From contig NZ_JAQSJE010000009.1 of NCBI RefSeq assembly GCF_028649535.1, positions 186,001 to 250,000 of the forward strand: DNA of 64,000 nucleotides, given 5' to 3'. The stretch's first letter is position 1. Every line of letters begins with the position of its first letter. The DNA comes from Mannheimia cairinae. GTDB taxonomy: Bacteria > Pseudomonadota > Gammaproteobacteria > Enterobacterales > Pasteurellaceae. Shown one piece after another: positions 8,618-20,162 of the stretch. The notes below the pieces were generated by a model that was not told the origin of the DNA, did not search any database, and saw only the letters and a list, made by a program, of their open reading frames with translations. The position numbers and the translations under genes were made by a program.

Positions 8618-9280
8618 TTATTCAATCCACGCAATCACTTCTTCTGTTGGTTTACGAGATTTTTTCTTAATTTCTTGTGCACGATAACCAAAGGTAACCA
8701 TACAAGAAATGCCATATTCACTTAGGTCAAATAATCCTTCATCAGCTAATATTTGATTAACAGTATCATAATGAAAACCTTCAATCGGGCAAGAATCAAT
8801 GCCAATTAAGGCTGCTCCTGTCATCATATTTCCCAGTGCAATATATGTTTGTTTGGTACTCCAATCAAATAGGGTACGTTCGCTCTCTAGAATTTTCATA
8901 TCTTCAGCTTGGAATGATTTATAACGAGCCACAGAAGCTTCAATCTGTTCTGTAGTTAAGCCTCGTTTATTTAAAGAGTCTCGTAAATAGTCAGAATCGT
9001 AACGTACATTTTTTTTCGTTAAAATAACAACTAAATGGCTCATTTCTTCCATTGGATGTTTAATTCCCCAACAAAAAGGGGCGATTTTGGCACGAATTTC
9101 AGGGTTTTGTAGCACTAAAAATTTCCACGGTTCAGAACCAACAGAACTAGGTGAAAGTCTGCCTAGCTCTAAAATATAGTCCATATCTTCTTTGCTAATT
9201 TTTTTGCTTGTATCGTATTTGCGACAAGCTGAGCGAAAATTAAATGCGTCTAACACCTGTTGTTTGTTAATATTAAACAT
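8618..9280 (-). CDS. NAD(P)H-dependent nitroreductase
   Basis: The 220-residue protein is an FMN-dependent nitroreductase of the NfsB/YfkO type, which reduces nitro compounds or quinones with NAD(P)H. Visible features are the N-terminal FRSACRKYD phosphate-binding motif, SPSSVGSEPWKFLVLQ near residues 43-58, the central ALGNMMTGAALIGIDSCPIEGF, and the C-terminal VTFGYRAQE with a trailing basic KKKSRKP. The same gene type occurs in H. influenzae. Physiological substrate is unknown. It is divergent from pheS with about 240 bases between the two starts. Confidence 0.87.
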   Translation of the reverse strand: MFNINKQQVLDAFNFRSACRKYDTSKKISKEDMDYILELGRLSPSSVGSEPWKFLVLQNPEIRAKIAPFCWGIKHPMEEMSHLVVILTKKNVRYDSDYLRDSLNKRGLTTEQIEASVARYKSFQAEDMKILESERTLFDWSTKQTYIALGNMMTGAALIGIDSCPIEGFHYDTVNQILADEGLFDLSEYGISCMVTFGYRAQEIKKKSRKPTEEVIAWIE

Positions 9281-9517
9281 CGTTTTTCCTCTTTGTTTTT
9301 GGCTAAAATAAGGTTAATCATACCCTGATTTAGCTAATAAAGCGAATTTCAAATAAGGTAAATAAAATTTTGCAAAATTATGCGGAAATTTAACCGCTTA
9401 CCTGTAATTTCTTTACCTTGAAAATCAACAATTTAGCTTATCAGCTAATTTACTTTTTTAGGATAAAGTATTATTATTCAAGAAATTTTTTGTCATCAAT
9501 ATAGATTTAGAGGATAG

Positions 9518-10507
<990 letters not shown>

Positions 10508-10524
10508 TCATATTTAAACGTTAT

Positions 10525-10533
10525 ACAAGCGGT
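10525..10533 (+). repeat. Extended DNA uptake signal between pheS and pheT
   Basis: ACAAGCGGT followed by CAAATTT and, further on, AAAATTTTGCAAA: a full-length Apl-type uptake sequence including the AT-rich tail. It lies on the + strand in the operon's intercistronic gap. Confidence 0.85.
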
Positions 10534-10574
10534 CAAATTTAAGCAAAATTTTGCAAATTAAAGGATAAATTATA

Positions 10575-12962
10575 ATGAAATTCAATGAATCTTGGTTGCG
10601 TGAATGGGTAAACCCTGCGGTAAATACAGAGCAATTATGCGACCAAATTACAATGTTAGGTTTAGAAGTCGATAGCGTAGATCCTGTTGCAGGCGAATTT
10701 ACAGGGGTTGTTGTTGGCGAGGTGGTTGAGTGTGCCCAACACCCTGATGCAGATAAATTACGAGTAACAAAAGTGAATGTCGGTGGAGAGCGTTTATTAG
10801 ATATCGTTTGCGGTGCACCAAACTGTCGTCAAGGTTTAAAAGTGGCTTGTGCGGTTGAAGGGGCAGTTTTACCAGGTAATTTCAAAATCAAGAAAACAAA
10901 ATTACGTGGCCAGCCATCAGAAGGAATGCTTTGTTCTTATTCGGAATTAGGCATTAAAGAAGATCACAGCGGTATTATCGAATTACCTGCCGATGCCCCT
11001 GTTGGTACAGATTTCCGTGAATATTTAAATCTAAATGATGTGGCGATTGAAATTAGCTTAACCCCAAACCGTGCGGATTGTTTAAGCATTGCAGGTATTG
11101 CCCGTGAAGTTGGCGTAATCAACCAAGCGGAAGTGAAAGCACCTGTTATCACTCCAGTTACAGCAACAATTACCGATAAAATTTCTGTAGAGCTACAAGC
11201 TCCAGAGGCTTGCCCACGTTATTTAGCCCGTGTGGTAAAAAATGTGAATGTAAAAGCAGCTTCGCCATTATGGTTGCAAGAAAAATTACGCCGTTGCGGT
11301 ATTCGTTCTATCGATCCGATTGTAGATATTACTAACTTAAGCTTATTAGAATTAGGTCAGCCTATGCACGCTTTCGATGCAGCGAAAATTGAAGGTGGTA
11401 TTCAAGTGCGTATGGCAAAAGCAGGCGAAGAATTAGTTTTATTAGATGGAACAACCGCAAAATTACAAGAAAATACCTTAGTGATTGCCGATGACAAAGG
11501 TGCATTAGCAATGGCGGGTATCTTCGGCGGTGAGGCAAGTGGTGTAAATGAAAATACTACAGATGTTGTGCTGGAATCAGCATTTTTTGCACCGCTTGCA
11601 ATTACAGGTCGTGCTCGTCAATACGGCTTACATACCGATGCATCACACCGCTTTGAACGTGGTGTTGATCCAGAACTTGCTCGTCAAGCAATGGAGCGTG
11701 CAACGGCACTATTATTAGAAATTTGTGGTGGCGAAGCTGGCGAAATTGTCGAGGCGGTTAGTGAAGAAAACTTGCCAAAACGTAATACTGTCACGCTACG
11801 TCGTAGTAAATTAGATGCTGTGATCGGGCATCATATTGAAGATACAACTGTTACAGATATTCTTACTCGTTTAGGTTTAAATGTGACTTTTGCAAATGAT
11901 AGCTGGACTGCCGTTGCACCAAGCTGGCGTTTTGATATTGAGATTGAAGAAGATCTAATTGAAGAAGTTGCTCGTATTTATGGCTATAACAGTATTCCAA
12001 ATAATTCGCCACTTGCTCATTTAACAATGAAAGGCACGCCAGAGAGGTTGTTAGAAGCAAATCGTATCCGTATGGCATTAGTGGATAGCGATTACCAAGA
12101 AGTGGTAACTTATAGTTTTGTCGATCCGAAAAAACAAGAATTGTTACATCCAAATCAAGAAGCGTTAATTTTACCTAATCCAATTTCAAGTGAAATGTCG
12201 GCAATGCGAGTGTCTCTGCTAACTGGTTTACTCGATACGATTGCTTATAACCAAAGCCGTCAGCAAAATCGAGTGCGTATTTTTGAAGCAGGGTTACGCT
12301 TTATTCCAGATAGCAATGCGGAATCTGGTGTTCGCCAAGAGTTTGTTTTTGGTGCGGCTATTGTTGGTGATAAACGTCCTGTTCATTGGGAAAACAAAAG
12401 CGAAGCTGCAGACTTCTTTGACTTAAAAGGCGATATGGAGCGAGTATTCTCATTAACGGCGATTCGTCACGATTTACAATTCGTAGCAAAACAATTCCCA
12501 GCATTACACCCAGGACAATCAGCAGCAATTATGCTTGATGGTAAAGAAATTGGGTTTATCGGAACAGTTCACCCGTCTATTGTGCAAAAGCTAGGAATCA
12601 AAGGCAAACCGATTGTATGTGAAATTATTGCCTCTGCGATTAGCGAACGTCTTGTTGCACAAGCAAGTGAAATTTCTCGTTTCCCTGCGAATAATCGTGA
12701 TATTGCAGTAGTAGTAGATGAAGTAGTACCTGCAGGCGATGTATTAGAAGCTTGCCGTCAATCTGCTGGTACTAAGTTAGTTGCAGTCAATCTATTTGAT
12801 GTTTATCGTGGTGCCAACCTCGAAAATGGTAAGAAAAGCTTAGCAATTAGCTTAACTATTCAAGATAACGAAAAAACATTAGAAGAAGATGAAATTAATG
12901 CAGTTATTCAATCTGTATTAGATGAATTAGCAAAACGTTTTAATGCGGTTCTTCGTGATTAA
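10575..12962 (+). CDS. pheT: Phenylalanine--tRNA ligase beta subunit
   Basis: PheT is the 795-residue beta subunit, equal to E. coli. It carries the N-terminal tRNA-binding EMAP-like domain (about 40-150, with [16 protein letters not shown]), the B3/B4 editing domain that hydrolyses mischarged Tyr-tRNA (around [12 protein letters not shown]), the B5 domain, and a C-terminal ferredoxin-fold anticodon-binding domain ([15 protein letters not shown] onward). It follows pheS and precedes ihfA by 67 bases, as in E. coli. Confidence 0.97.
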   Translation: MKFNESWLREWVNPAVNTEQLCDQITMLGLEVDSVDPVAGEFTGVVVGEVVECAQHPDADKLRVTKVNVGGERLLDIVCGAPNCRQGLKVACAVEGAVLPGNFKIKKTKLRGQPSEGMLCSYSELGIKEDHSGIIELPADAPVGTDFREYLNLNDVAIEISLTPNRADCLSIAGIAREVGVINQAEVKAPVITPVTATITDKISVELQAPEACPRYLARVVKNVNVKAASPLWLQEKLRRCGIRSIDPIVDITNLSLLELGQPMHAFDAAKIEGGIQVRMAKAGEELVLLDGTTAKLQENTLVIADDKGALAMAGIFGGEASGVNENTTDVVLESAFFAPLAITGRARQYGLHTDASHRFERGVDPELARQAMERATALLLEICGGEAGEIVEAVSEENLPKRNTVTLRRSKLDAVIGHHIEDTTVTDILTRLGLNVTFANDSWTAVAPSWRFDIEIEEDLIEEVARIYGYNSIPNNSPLAHLTMKGTPERLLEANRIRMALVDSDYQEVVTYSFVDPKKQELLHPNQEALILPNPISSEMSAMRVSLLTGLLDTIAYNQSRQQNRVRIFEAGLRFIPDSNAESGVRQEFVFGAAIVGDKRPVHWENKSEAADFFDLKGDMERVFSLTAIRHDLQFVAKQFPALHPGQSAAIMLDGKEIGFIGTVHPSIVQKLGIKGKPIVCEIIASAISERLVAQASEISRFPANNRDIAVVVDEVVPAGDVLEACRQSAGTKLVAVNLFDVYRGANLENGKKSLAISLTIQDNEKTLEEDEINAVIQSVLDELAKRFNAVLRD

Positions 12963-12976
12963 TCATCTCAATAAAT

Positions 12977-13001
12977 GCGGTTGGTATTAAATATCAACCG
13001 C
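12977..13001 (+). terminator. Hairpin between pheT and ihfA
   Basis: GCGGTTG and CAACCGC pair, extended by a G-T wobble and two A-T pairs to about 10 bp, followed by TATTATT. The T-run is poor, so it may attenuate or process the transcript rather than end it; ihfA is co-transcribed with pheT in E. coli. Confidence 0.45.
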
Positions 13002-13029
13002 TATTATTAAAATAAATGAAGGATAAGTT

Positions 13030-13332
13030 ATGGCTCTTACTAAAATTGAAATTGCAGAAAATCTTATTGAGAAATTCGGTTTAGAAAAACGTGTTGCGAA
13101 GCAGTTTGTTGAATTATTCTTTGAAGAAATCCGCTTATCGCTTGAAAAAGGAGAAAGTGTAAAATTATCTGGGTTTGGTAATTTTTCACTTCGAGAAAAA
13201 AAATCTCGCCCGGGACGAAATCCAAAAACAGGTGAGAATGTTGCTGTTTCTGCTCGCCGAGTCGTTGTATTTAAAGCTGGGCAAAAGTTACGTGAACGAG
13301 TTGAAAATTTCAATATTCAATCTGATGAGTAA
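13030..13332 (+). CDS. ihfA: Integration host factor alpha subunit
   Basis: IHF-alpha pairs with IHF-beta (gene at 17564) to form a sequence-specific DNA-bending protein. At 100 residues it has the normal length. The DNA-intercalating arm shows [13 protein letters not shown] with the family proline, and KLSGFGNF and [11 protein letters not shown] are typical. Position after pheT identifies the alpha subunit. AAGGA precedes the ATG. Confidence 0.96.
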   Translation: MALTKIEIAENLIEKFGLEKRVAKQFVELFFEEIRLSLEKGESVKLSGFGNFSLREKKSRPGRNPKTGENVAVSARRVVVFKAGQKLRERVENFNIQSDE

Positions 13333-13397
13333 TTTATTCTCAGGCTTACGTAATATTAGGATATGAAAGTAATTCATTTATGAGTATGGAGCATTAG

Positions 13398-13916
13398 ATG
13401 AAACTAACGAAATTATTATCCTTAGCTATTTTATTAACAAGTATGTCAATCTTATCGGCTTGTTCAAGTACAGATTCATCTGGCAAAACTAGAACTGGAA
13501 GTAAAATTTATCATTCATCTTATCACTCAGATCTCTCTGATCCTATTATGGCTATCAGTCGTTTAAGTGAGCATCAATATGAATGGAAAGGAACACGTTA
13601 TCGGCTAGGAGGTAACAGTAAAGCAGGTATTGATTGTTCCGGTTTTATGCAAGTTACTTTTCGAGATTTGTTTGGTATAGATTTGCCAAGAACAACAAAT
13701 GATCAGGCTAAAAAGGGCAAAAAAATTGCTAAAAAAGAATTGCGTACAGGAGATCTCGTGTTTTTTAAGACGGGAAGAGGGCCAAATGGTAAGCACGTTG
13801 GTGTTTATGTAAAAAACGGGCAATTTCTTCACGCATCTACAAAAGGTGGTGTAATTTATTCCGACATAAATTCACCTTATTGGTCAAAAACATTTTGGCA
13901 GGCTCGTCGTTTATAA
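13398..13916 (+). CDS. nlpC: NlpC/P60-family lipoprotein peptidase
   Basis: This 172-residue protein has a lipoprotein signal peptide with lipobox LSAC and lipidated Cys22, so it is probably anchored in the outer membrane. The NlpC/P60 domain (about residues 50-172) has the catalytic triad: Cys80 in GIDCSGFM, His133 in GKHVGVY and His145 in FLHAST. Such enzymes cleave peptide stems or crosslinks in peptidoglycan. The ending YWSKTFWQARRL is nearly that of E. coli NlpC, and the position after pheST-ihfA is the same locus, without the btu genes that lie between in E. coli. A MepS-type role is possible. Confidence 0.88.
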   Translation: MKLTKLLSLAILLTSMSILSACSSTDSSGKTRTGSKIYHSSYHSDLSDPIMAISRLSEHQYEWKGTRYRLGGNSKAGIDCSGFMQVTFRDLFGIDLPRTTNDQAKKGKKIAKKELRTGDLVFFKTGRGPNGKHVGVYVKNGQFLHASTKGGVIYSDINSPYWSKTFWQARRL

Positions 13917-13939
13917 CTTACGTTATTTGAGGAAAAACA

Positions 13940-14983
13940 ATGCTGAAAAAAATAGGACAAGCGGTTATTTTTGGACTTTTTTGTGCAATCCTAATCTTGT
14001 TTGTAGCACCTTTAGTGCAACATAAAGGCAATATATTTTCTTTTTCGGCATTAACTAAACCTAATATCGCAAGCTACAGTTCAGCAGTAAAGCTCGCATC
14101 ACCGGCAGTTGTGAATGTATATAATCGAAACTTTAGTTCAGAAAATGCAATGTTTGAGGTAAAGAATTTAGGCTCTGGTGTGATTATGAGCAATGATGGT
14201 TATATTCTAACTAATAAGCACGTAATTGAAGATGCAGATCAAATTGTTATTGCGTTACAAAATGGATTAATTTCGGCTGATGTTAAATTAGTTGGAGATG
14301 ATTCCTTAACGGATTTAGCGGTACTAAAAATAGATGCTGAGAATTTACCTACTATTCCACAAAATACCGAACGAAAAATCGAAGTAGGGGATGTGGTATT
14401 AGCAATAGGAAATCCGCTTAATTTAGGGCAAAGTATTACTCAGGGGATTGTGAGTGCAATAGGTCGAAATACTTTGACAGATAGTGGCAGGCAAAACTTT
14501 ATTCAAACAGATGTTTCGATAAACCAAGGAAACTCTGGTGGTGCTTTAATAAATAGTGCTGGTGAATTAATCGGGATTAACACATTGCGTTTAGGGAAAA
14601 ATACCAATGAGTTATCAGAAGGATTAAATTTTGCAATCCCTATTAATCTAGCTAATCAAATAATGAATAAAATTATTAAAGATGGACGAGTCATTCGAGG
14701 TTATTTTGGTGTAAGTACAGATTTAATTGATACAGCTAAACTACAAGGTTATGCAAAAGGCGTTATCATTGCTAATGTGAATCGAGGTGGCCCGGCCGCA
14801 AAAGCAGGTATAGAAGCTGGAGATTTAGTATTAAAAATAGGGGATGTTGAGGCATTATCGCCATCACAAATGATGGAGGCATTAGCGGATATGGAACCTT
14901 ATACAACAGTAAAAGTCGTTGTTCAGCGAGGAAATCAAATACTTAATTTTGATGTAACAATTACTGAACTACAAACGCAATAG
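13940..14983 (+). CDS. degS: Periplasmic serine endoprotease DegS
   Basis: DegS is the membrane-anchored sensor protease that cleaves the anti-sigma factor RseA when unfolded outer-membrane proteins accumulate, activating sigma-E. The 347-residue protein (E. coli 355) has one N-terminal transmembrane helix (about 7-27) and a trypsin-like domain with His94 (TNKHVIEDAD), Asp125 (LTDLAVLK) and Ser199 in NQGNSGGALIN. A single PDZ domain follows (about 255-345, starting RGYFGV), which separates it from DegP/DegQ with two. It follows nlpC by 23 bases; cmk starts 9 bases after its stop. An uptake core ACAAGCGGT at 13957-13965 lies inside the anchor-coding region. Confidence 0.94.
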   Translation: MLKKIGQAVIFGLFCAILILFVAPLVQHKGNIFSFSALTKPNIASYSSAVKLASPAVVNVYNRNFSSENAMFEVKNLGSGVIMSNDGYILTNKHVIEDADQIVIALQNGLISADVKLVGDDSLTDLAVLKIDAENLPTIPQNTERKIEVGDVVLAIGNPLNLGQSITQGIVSAIGRNTLTDSGRQNFIQTDVSINQGNSGGALINSAGELIGINTLRLGKNTNELSEGLNFAIPINLANQIMNKIIKDGRVIRGYFGVSTDLIDTAKLQGYAKGVIIANVNRGGPAAKAGIEAGDLVLKIGDVEALSPSQMMEALADMEPYTTVKVVVQRGNQILNFDVTITELQTQ

Positions 14984-14992
14984 GTAAATTTA

Positions 14993-15667
14993 ATGGAAAA
15001 GATAGTTATTACAGTTGATGGTCCAAGCGGTGCAGGTAAAGGAACACTATGCTATGCGTTGGCAGAAAAGCTAGGTTTTGACTTTTTAGATTCAGGGGCT
15101 TTATACCGTATAACAGCGTTAAGTGCTGTCAAAAAAGGGATTGCACTAGATGATGAAGACAAATTAGCAGAGGTTGGGCGAGATTTAAATATCCAATTTT
15201 TGCCTAACGAGGGTGAAATTAGCGTTATTCTTGATGGAGAGAATGTCGGCGATCAGATTCGTACTGCACAAGCGGGTCAAAATGCTTCAAAAGTTGCAGC
15301 GTTTCCTAAAGTTAGAGCTGCGTTGTTAGATCGTCAGCGTGCATTTAGCACTGAAAACGGCTTAATTGCCGATGGACGAGATATGGGGACAGTTGTCTTT
15401 CCAGATGCTAAAATTAAACTATTTTTAGACGCAAGTGCAGAAGAACGTGCAAAAAGACGTGTAAAACAGTTGCAAGAAAAGGGATTTAATGCTAACTTTG
15501 ACGAGATTTTAGCCGAGATTAAAGAGCGTGATTTTCGTGATAGAAATCGTGAGGTCGCCCCCCTTATTCCCGCTAAAGATGCGTTGGTTTTAGATTCAAC
15601 GCATTTATCTATTGATGATGTGATCAACCAAGCATTAGATTATATCGCTCAATATATTAAATATTAA
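14993..15667 (+). CDS. cmk: Cytidylate kinase
   Basis: Cmk phosphorylates CMP and dCMP to the diphosphates. It has 224 residues (E. coli 227). The P-loop GPSGAGKGT lies at residues 10-18, DSGALYR near 37 binds nucleotide, and [13 protein letters not shown] is the NMP-binding region conserved in the family. It is packed directly behind degS and precedes rpsA, the same cmk-rpsA-ihfB order found in E. coli. Confidence 0.96.
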   Translation: MEKIVITVDGPSGAGKGTLCYALAEKLGFDFLDSGALYRITALSAVKKGIALDDEDKLAEVGRDLNIQFLPNEGEISVILDGENVGDQIRTAQAGQNASKVAAFPKVRAALLDRQRAFSTENGLIADGRDMGTVVFPDAKIKLFLDASAEERAKRRVKQLQEKGFNANFDEILAEIKERDFRDRNREVAPLIPAKDALVLDSTHLSIDDVINQALDYIAQYIKY

Positions 15668-15679
15668 TTTTTTGTTGGC

Positions 15680-15708
15680 TTTACACAGGATTTGTTTAGC
15701 TTTTATTA
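15680..15708 (+). promoter_or_regulatory. Candidate rpsA promoter
   Basis: TTTACA (15680-15685), a 17-base spacer and TTATTA (15703-15708) fit a sigma-70 promoter, 57 bases before the rpsA ATG. Assigned by eye only. Confidence 0.4.
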
Positions 15709-15765
15709 CTAACCCCGTTTAGCAGGATGTTAGATGGATGTTTATTTTTAAAAGAAGATTTATTT

Positions 15766-17433
15766 ATGTCAGAATTATCGTTTGCTCAACTACTTGAAGA
15801 ATCATTTGCAGCTACACCACGTTTAGGTGATGTTGTTAAAGGTACAGTTGTTGCTATCCAAAAAGGTCTAGTTATCGTTGATACAGGTTTCAAATCTGAA
15901 TCAGCAATCGACGCATCAGAATTCACAAATGCACAAGGCGAATTAGAAGTTCAAGTTGGCGATGAAGTTGATGTTGTTCTTAAAGCTGTAGAAGATGGTT
16001 TCGGTGCAACAGTTGTTTCACGTGGTGATGCAAAACGTAACGAAGCTTGGATTGCTTTAGAAAAAGCATTCGAAGAGCAAGCTACAGTTGTTGGTTTTGT
16101 AAATGGTAAAGTTAAAGGTGGTTTCACTGTTGAATTAAACGGTGTACGTGCATTCTTACCAGGTTCATTAGTTGATACTCGCCCAGTTCGTGATTCTTTA
16201 AACTTAGAAGGTAAAGAGTACGAATTCAAAGTAATCAAATTAGACCAAAAACGTAACAACGTAGTTGTTTCTCGTCGTGCTGTAATCGAAACAGAAAGCA
16301 ACCAAGATCGTGATGCTGTATTAGCAAGCTTAGTTGAAGGTTCTGAAGTTAAAGGTACAGTTAAAAACTTAACCGACTACGGTGCATTCGTAGATTTAGG
16401 TGGTGTTGACGGTTTATTACATATCACTGATATGGCTTGGAAACGTGTTAAACACCCAAGCGAAGTGGTTAATGTTGGTGATGAAGTAACTGTTAAAGTA
16501 TTAAAATTTGACAAAGAAAAAACTCGTGTATCATTAGGCTTAAAACAATTAGGTCAAGATCCTTGGGTTGTTATCGCACAGAACCACCCAGTTAATAGCA
16601 AATTAACTGGTAAAGTGACTAACTTAACAGACTATGGCTGTTTCGTTGAAATTTTAGATGGTGTTGAAGGTTTAGTTCACGTTTCAGAAATGGATTGGAC
16701 TAACAAAAACATCCACCCATCTAAAGTGGTTAATGTAGGTGATGTTGTTGAAGTAATGGTACTTGAAGTTGATGAAGAGCGTCGTCGTATCTCATTAGGT
16801 TTAAAACAATGTAAAGCAAACCCTTGGGAACAATTTGCAGCGACTCACAACAAAAATGATAAAGTATCAGGTAAAATCAAATCAATCACTGATTTCGGTA
16901 TCTTCATCGGTCTTGAAGGTGGTATCGACGGTTTAGTTCACTTATCAGACATTTCTTGGAATGTTTCAGGTGAAGAAGCAGTTCGTAACTACAAAAAAGG
17001 CGACGAAGTAGAAGCAGTTGTATTACAAGTTGATGCAGTTAAAGAGCGTATCTCTTTAGGTATCAAACAATTAGAATCTGATCCGTTCACAAACTTTGTA
17101 GATAGCACGAAAAAAGGTGCAATCTTAACTGGTAAAGTTGTAGAAGTAGATGCAAAAGGCGTTAAAGTTGAATTAGACGGTGGCGTTGAAGCGTTTATTC
17201 GTGCAAACGAAGCAACAGCTGAGCGTGTTGAAGACATCACATCTGTAATTTCTGTAGGCGATTCAATCGAAGCGAAATACACAGGTGTAGATCGTAAATC
17301 ACGTGTTGTAAACTTATCTGTTCGTGCAAAAAATGAAGCTGAAGAATCAGCTGCACTTGCTCAAGTAAACAGAGAAGAAGTAGTTGTTCCTAATGCATTT
17401 GCTGAAGCTTTCAAAGCAGCAAAAGGTGAATAA
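15766..17433 (+). CDS. rpsA: 30S ribosomal protein S1
   Basis: S1 binds mRNA leaders and brings them to the 30S subunit. From the ATG at 15766 it has 555 residues (E. coli 557). Six S1 (OB-fold) repeats can be followed, with recurrent [19 protein letters not shown]- and RISLGLKQ-type sequences. An in-frame ATG at 15727 would add 13 residues, but S1 proteins begin close to MSE-FAQLFEESL, here [14 protein letters not shown], so 15766 is used. A strong GAAGA-type ribosome site is absent, as is common for rpsA, whose translation is autoregulated through leader structure. Confidence 0.97.
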   Translation: MSELSFAQLLEESFAATPRLGDVVKGTVVAIQKGLVIVDTGFKSESAIDASEFTNAQGELEVQVGDEVDVVLKAVEDGFGATVVSRGDAKRNEAWIALEKAFEEQATVVGFVNGKVKGGFTVELNGVRAFLPGSLVDTRPVRDSLNLEGKEYEFKVIKLDQKRNNVVVSRRAVIETESNQDRDAVLASLVEGSEVKGTVKNLTDYGAFVDLGGVDGLLHITDMAWKRVKHPSEVVNVGDEVTVKVLKFDKEKTRVSLGLKQLGQDPWVVIAQNHPVNSKLTGKVTNLTDYGCFVEILDGVEGLVHVSEMDWTNKNIHPSKVVNVGDVVEVMVLEVDEERRRISLGLKQCKANPWEQFAATHNKNDKVSGKIKSITDFGIFIGLEGGIDGLVHLSDISWNVSGEEAVRNYKKGDEVEAVVLQVDAVKERISLGIKQLESDPFTNFVDSTKKGAILTGKVVEVDAKGVKVELDGGVEAFIRANEATAERVEDITSVISVGDSIEAKYTGVDRKSRVVNLSVRAKNEAEESAALAQVNREEVVVPNAFAEAFKAAKGE

Positions 17434-17454
17434 TTAGCTAATTGCGAGTTAAAT

Positions 17455-17479
17455 AATGGGTATGCAGAGCATACCCATT
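17455..17479 (+). other. Tight hairpin between rpsA and ihfB
   Basis: AATGGGTATGC and GCATACCCATT form a perfect 11-bp stem with a three-base loop (AGA), 21 bases after the rpsA stop. No T-run follows, so it looks like an mRNA-stabilising or processing hairpin rather than an intrinsic terminator. Confidence 0.6.
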
Positions 17480-17563
17480 AAACATAGAATTACAATTTTG
17501 AATATTTACTTTTATGTTTAGTGATTATTCAAAATTGAATTAGAGTTATTTTATGAGGGAAAT

Positions 17564-17845
17564 ATGACTAAATCTGAATTAATTGAGAATTTAGTTTCTA
17601 AAAATCCTACTTTACAGATGAAAACGGTAGAAGATTGTGTAAAAGAAATTTTAGAGCATCTTTCATCAACATTAGAAGAAGGGAAAAGAATAGAAGTAAG
17701 AGGCTTTGGAAGCTTTTCTTTGCATTATCGTCAGCCTCGTATAGGCCGTAACCCAAAAACAGGCGATAGTGTTTCTTTATCTGCAAAATATGTCCCTCAT
17801 TTTAAAGCAGGTAAAGATTTAAAAGAGCGAGTAGATTTAATTTAA
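17564..17845 (+). CDS. ihfB: Integration host factor beta subunit
   Basis: The 93-residue partner of IHF-alpha. [27 protein letters not shown] holds the beta arm, and [11 protein letters not shown] ends the family fold. Start [15 protein letters not shown] is typical of IHF-beta (HimD). It lies downstream of rpsA as in E. coli. GAGGGAA precedes the ATG. Confidence 0.96.
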   Translation: MTKSELIENLVSKNPTLQMKTVEDCVKEILEHLSSTLEEGKRIEVRGFGSFSLHYRQPRIGRNPKTGDSVSLSAKYVPHFKAGKDLKERVDLI

Positions 17846-17884
17846 GCTATTCATATATCACATCATAGTAATAAAGGAGATTAT

Positions 17885-18172
17885 ATGGTTAAGTATATTT
17901 TAGGTATTTTAATTGTAATTGCGGTAATTATTGTGGCAATTACAGTTGGGGCTAATAATGATCAACTTATCACCTTTAATTATATTGTTGCTCAAAGTGA
18001 ACTACGCTTATCGAGCTTAGTTGCTGTTTTATTTGGATTAGGCTTAATTCTAGGTTGGTTAGTAACGGGTATTTTCTACTTAAAAATTAAAGTACAAAAT
18101 ATATCGCTTAATCGTCGTGTAAAACGTCAGGCTCAGCAAATTACTGAATTAACAACGCCAAAGGCTGAATAA
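17885..18172 (+). CDS. lapA: Lipopolysaccharide assembly protein A
   Basis: LapA is a small inner-membrane partner of LapB in controlling LPS synthesis. The 95-residue protein has two transmembrane segments (about 4-24 and 42-64) and a basic cytoplasmic tail RRVKRQAQQI, matching the LapA domain (E. coli YciS, 102 residues). It precedes lapB by 3 bases. AAAGGAG sits before the ATG. Confidence 0.92.
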   Translation: MVKYILGILIVIAVIIVAITVGANNDQLITFNYIVAQSELRLSSLVAVLFGLGLILGWLVTGIFYLKIKVQNISLNRRVKRQAQQITELTTPKAE

Positions 18173-18175
18173 TCA

Positions 18176-19369
18176 ATGCTTGAACTATTGTTCCTTTTAC
18201 TGCCTATTGCCGCACTATATGGCTGGTATATGGGGCAGAGAAGTGCAAAAAAAGATCAAGAAAACCTCAATAATAAATTTTCCCGTGAATATGTTACGGG
18301 GTTAAATTTTCTTTTGTCTAATCAACAGGAAAAGGCGGTCGATCTTTTCCTTTCTATGTTACAAAAGCAAGAATCTGAAAATCAAATCTCAACAGAATCG
18401 CAGTTTGAAGCTGAATTAACATTAGGCAATTTATTTCGTTCTAGGGGCGAAGTGGATAGAGCATTGCGTATTCATCAAGCTTTAGTGGACAGTCCAGATT
18501 ATTCATTTGAACAAAAATTACTTGCCAAACAGCAATTAGCGAAAGATTTTATGATGGCAGGGTTCTATGACCGTGCTGAAAATTATTATATTACACTGGT
18601 AGATGAGCCTGAATTTGCAAAACATTCTTTATCACAATTAAGTATTATTTATCAAAAAACGAGAGAATGGAAAAAAGCAATTAATGTTTCTGAGAAATTA
18701 TTAAAAATATCACCAGATACAGATAAAATTCCGCTCTCTCATTTCTACTGCGAGTTTGCTCAAACAGTTAAATTGGAAGACAACAATATATTTATTGATT
18801 CACTTAATAAAGCGTTGGAGTATTATCCACAATCGACTCGTGCCTCAATAATGTTTGGGGATTTTTACTTAGAGCAGACAGATTATGTAAAAGCACTAAG
18901 TTATTTTGAGCAAATTTTAGAGCAAGATCCAGATTATATTAGCGAAGTATTAAGTAGAATTCGACAGGCTTATTTTGCATTAAATGATTTAAATAGCTAT
19001 GAGTTATTCTTAATAAAAGCAAATCAAGTAAAACATAATAGTAGTGTTGATATTGCATTAACAGAATTAATAGAAGAGAAAGATGGAATAACTGCCGCTC
19101 ATTCTAAGTTATATCAGCAGCTAAGTAATTATCCAAATTTAATTACATTTCACCGTTTTATTCGTTACCAAGCAGATTTTGCCGAAGAAGGAAATGGGAA
19201 AGAAAGTCTAGTATTACTACATAATATGGTGGGTAATCAGATAAAAAAAAGTTTTCAATATCGTTGTATTAATTGTGGCTACCAAGGTTATCGATTAATG
19301 TGGTATTGTCCGTCTTGCCGTAAATGGGAAAAAATCAAACCGGTACAAAGTATCGAAGGGATCATTTAA
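18176..19369 (+). CDS. lapB: Lipopolysaccharide assembly protein B
   Basis: LapB (YciM) recruits FtsH to degrade LpxC and so limits LPS synthesis. The 397-residue protein (E. coli 389) has an N-terminal membrane helix (about 1-19), a series of TPR-like repeats through the middle, and a C-terminal rubredoxin-like metal site, CINCGYQGY and CPSCRKW, essential in E. coli. The start lies 3 bases after lapA, so the two are translationally linked. pyrF begins 20 bases downstream. Confidence 0.95.
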   Translation: MLELLFLLLPIAALYGWYMGQRSAKKDQENLNNKFSREYVTGLNFLLSNQQEKAVDLFLSMLQKQESENQISTESQFEAELTLGNLFRSRGEVDRALRIHQALVDSPDYSFEQKLLAKQQLAKDFMMAGFYDRAENYYITLVDEPEFAKHSLSQLSIIYQKTREWKKAINVSEKLLKISPDTDKIPLSHFYCEFAQTVKLEDNNIFIDSLNKALEYYPQSTRASIMFGDFYLEQTDYVKALSYFEQILEQDPDYISEVLSRIRQAYFALNDLNSYELFLIKANQVKHNSSVDIALTELIEEKDGITAAHSKLYQQLSNYPNLITFHRFIRYQADFAEEGNGKESLVLLHNMVGNQIKKSFQYRCINCGYQGYRLMWYCPSCRKWEKIKPVQSIEGII

Positions 19370-19389
19370 AATTAATTGAGGAGTTCAAT

Positions 19390-20085
19390 ATGAACAATAA
19401 AGTAATTGTTGCTTTAGATTATGAAACAGAGCGTGAAGCATTAGAATTTGTAGATTTAGTGGATCCATCACTTTGTCGCTTAAAAGTGGGTAAAGAGATG
19501 TTTACTACTCTGGGAACAAATTTTTTGAAACAATTACACGATCGTAAATTTGATGTTTTCCTTGATTTAAAATATCACGACATTCCAAATACGGTTGCAA
19601 GAGCTGTGCGCTCAGCCGCAGATTTAGGTGTATGGATGGTGGATTTACACGCATCTGGTGGCTTAACAATGATGGAAGAAGCTAAAAAGATCTTAGAGCC
19701 TTATGGTAAAGATGCTCCATTATTAATTGCTGTAACCGTATTAACCAGTATGGAAGATTTAGATTTATTACAAATTGGAATTAATGCTTCCCCAATGGAA
19801 CAGGTAATTCGTTTAGCACATTTAGCTCAGCGTGCAGGACTAGATGGTGTTGTATGCTCACCGCAAGAAGTTGAAGTATTGCGTACACATTGTGGTAACG
19901 ATTTTAAATTAATCACACCAGGTATTCGTCCTGAAGGTGCTGATTTTGCAGATCAGCGTCGTGTAATGACACCAAAACAAGCAATCGATACAGGCTCAGA
20001 TTTTTTAGTGATTGGTCGTCCGATTACTCAAGCAGCAGACCCTCTTGCCGTATTAAAATCCATTAACCAATCTATTCAAGGTTAA
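19390..20085 (+). CDS. pyrF: Orotidine 5'-phosphate decarboxylase
   Basis: PyrF makes UMP from OMP, the last step of de novo pyrimidine synthesis. It has 231 residues from the ATG at 19390, preceded by GAGGAG. A longer frame overlapping lapB from 19324 is rejected because [12 protein letters not shown] is the normal N-terminus. The catalytic motif [13 protein letters not shown] is intact and ITPGIRPEG binds phosphate. The lapA-lapB-pyrF-yciH order equals that of E. coli. Confidence 0.97.
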   Translation: MNNKVIVALDYETEREALEFVDLVDPSLCRLKVGKEMFTTLGTNFLKQLHDRKFDVFLDLKYHDIPNTVARAVRSAADLGVWMVDLHASGGLTMMEEAKKILEPYGKDAPLLIAVTVLTSMEDLDLLQIGINASPMEQVIRLAHLAQRAGLDGVVCSPQEVEVLRTHCGNDFKLITPGIRPEGADFADQRRVMTPKQAIDTGSDFLVIGRPITQAADPLAVLKSINQSIQG

Positions 20086-20104
20086 TTTATATTTAACTTA
20101 AAAT

Positions 20105-20126
20105 AAGGCGGTTTATCCGCCTTTTA
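20105..20126 (+). terminator. Terminator of pyrF
   Basis: AAGGCGG, a five-base loop, CCGCCTT and a T-rich tail: a compact intrinsic terminator 20 bases after the pyrF stop. yciH follows 37 bases later, so read-through or a separate promoter is needed for it. Confidence 0.85.
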
Positions 20127-20162
20127 TTATGCAAGCGGTTATATTTTTAAGGAAATTTGCAA

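Noticed and set aside
15727-15765. Upstream start for rpsA
   Set aside because: Adds 13 residues not found in S1 proteins; the true N-terminus [14 protein letters not shown] begins at 15766.
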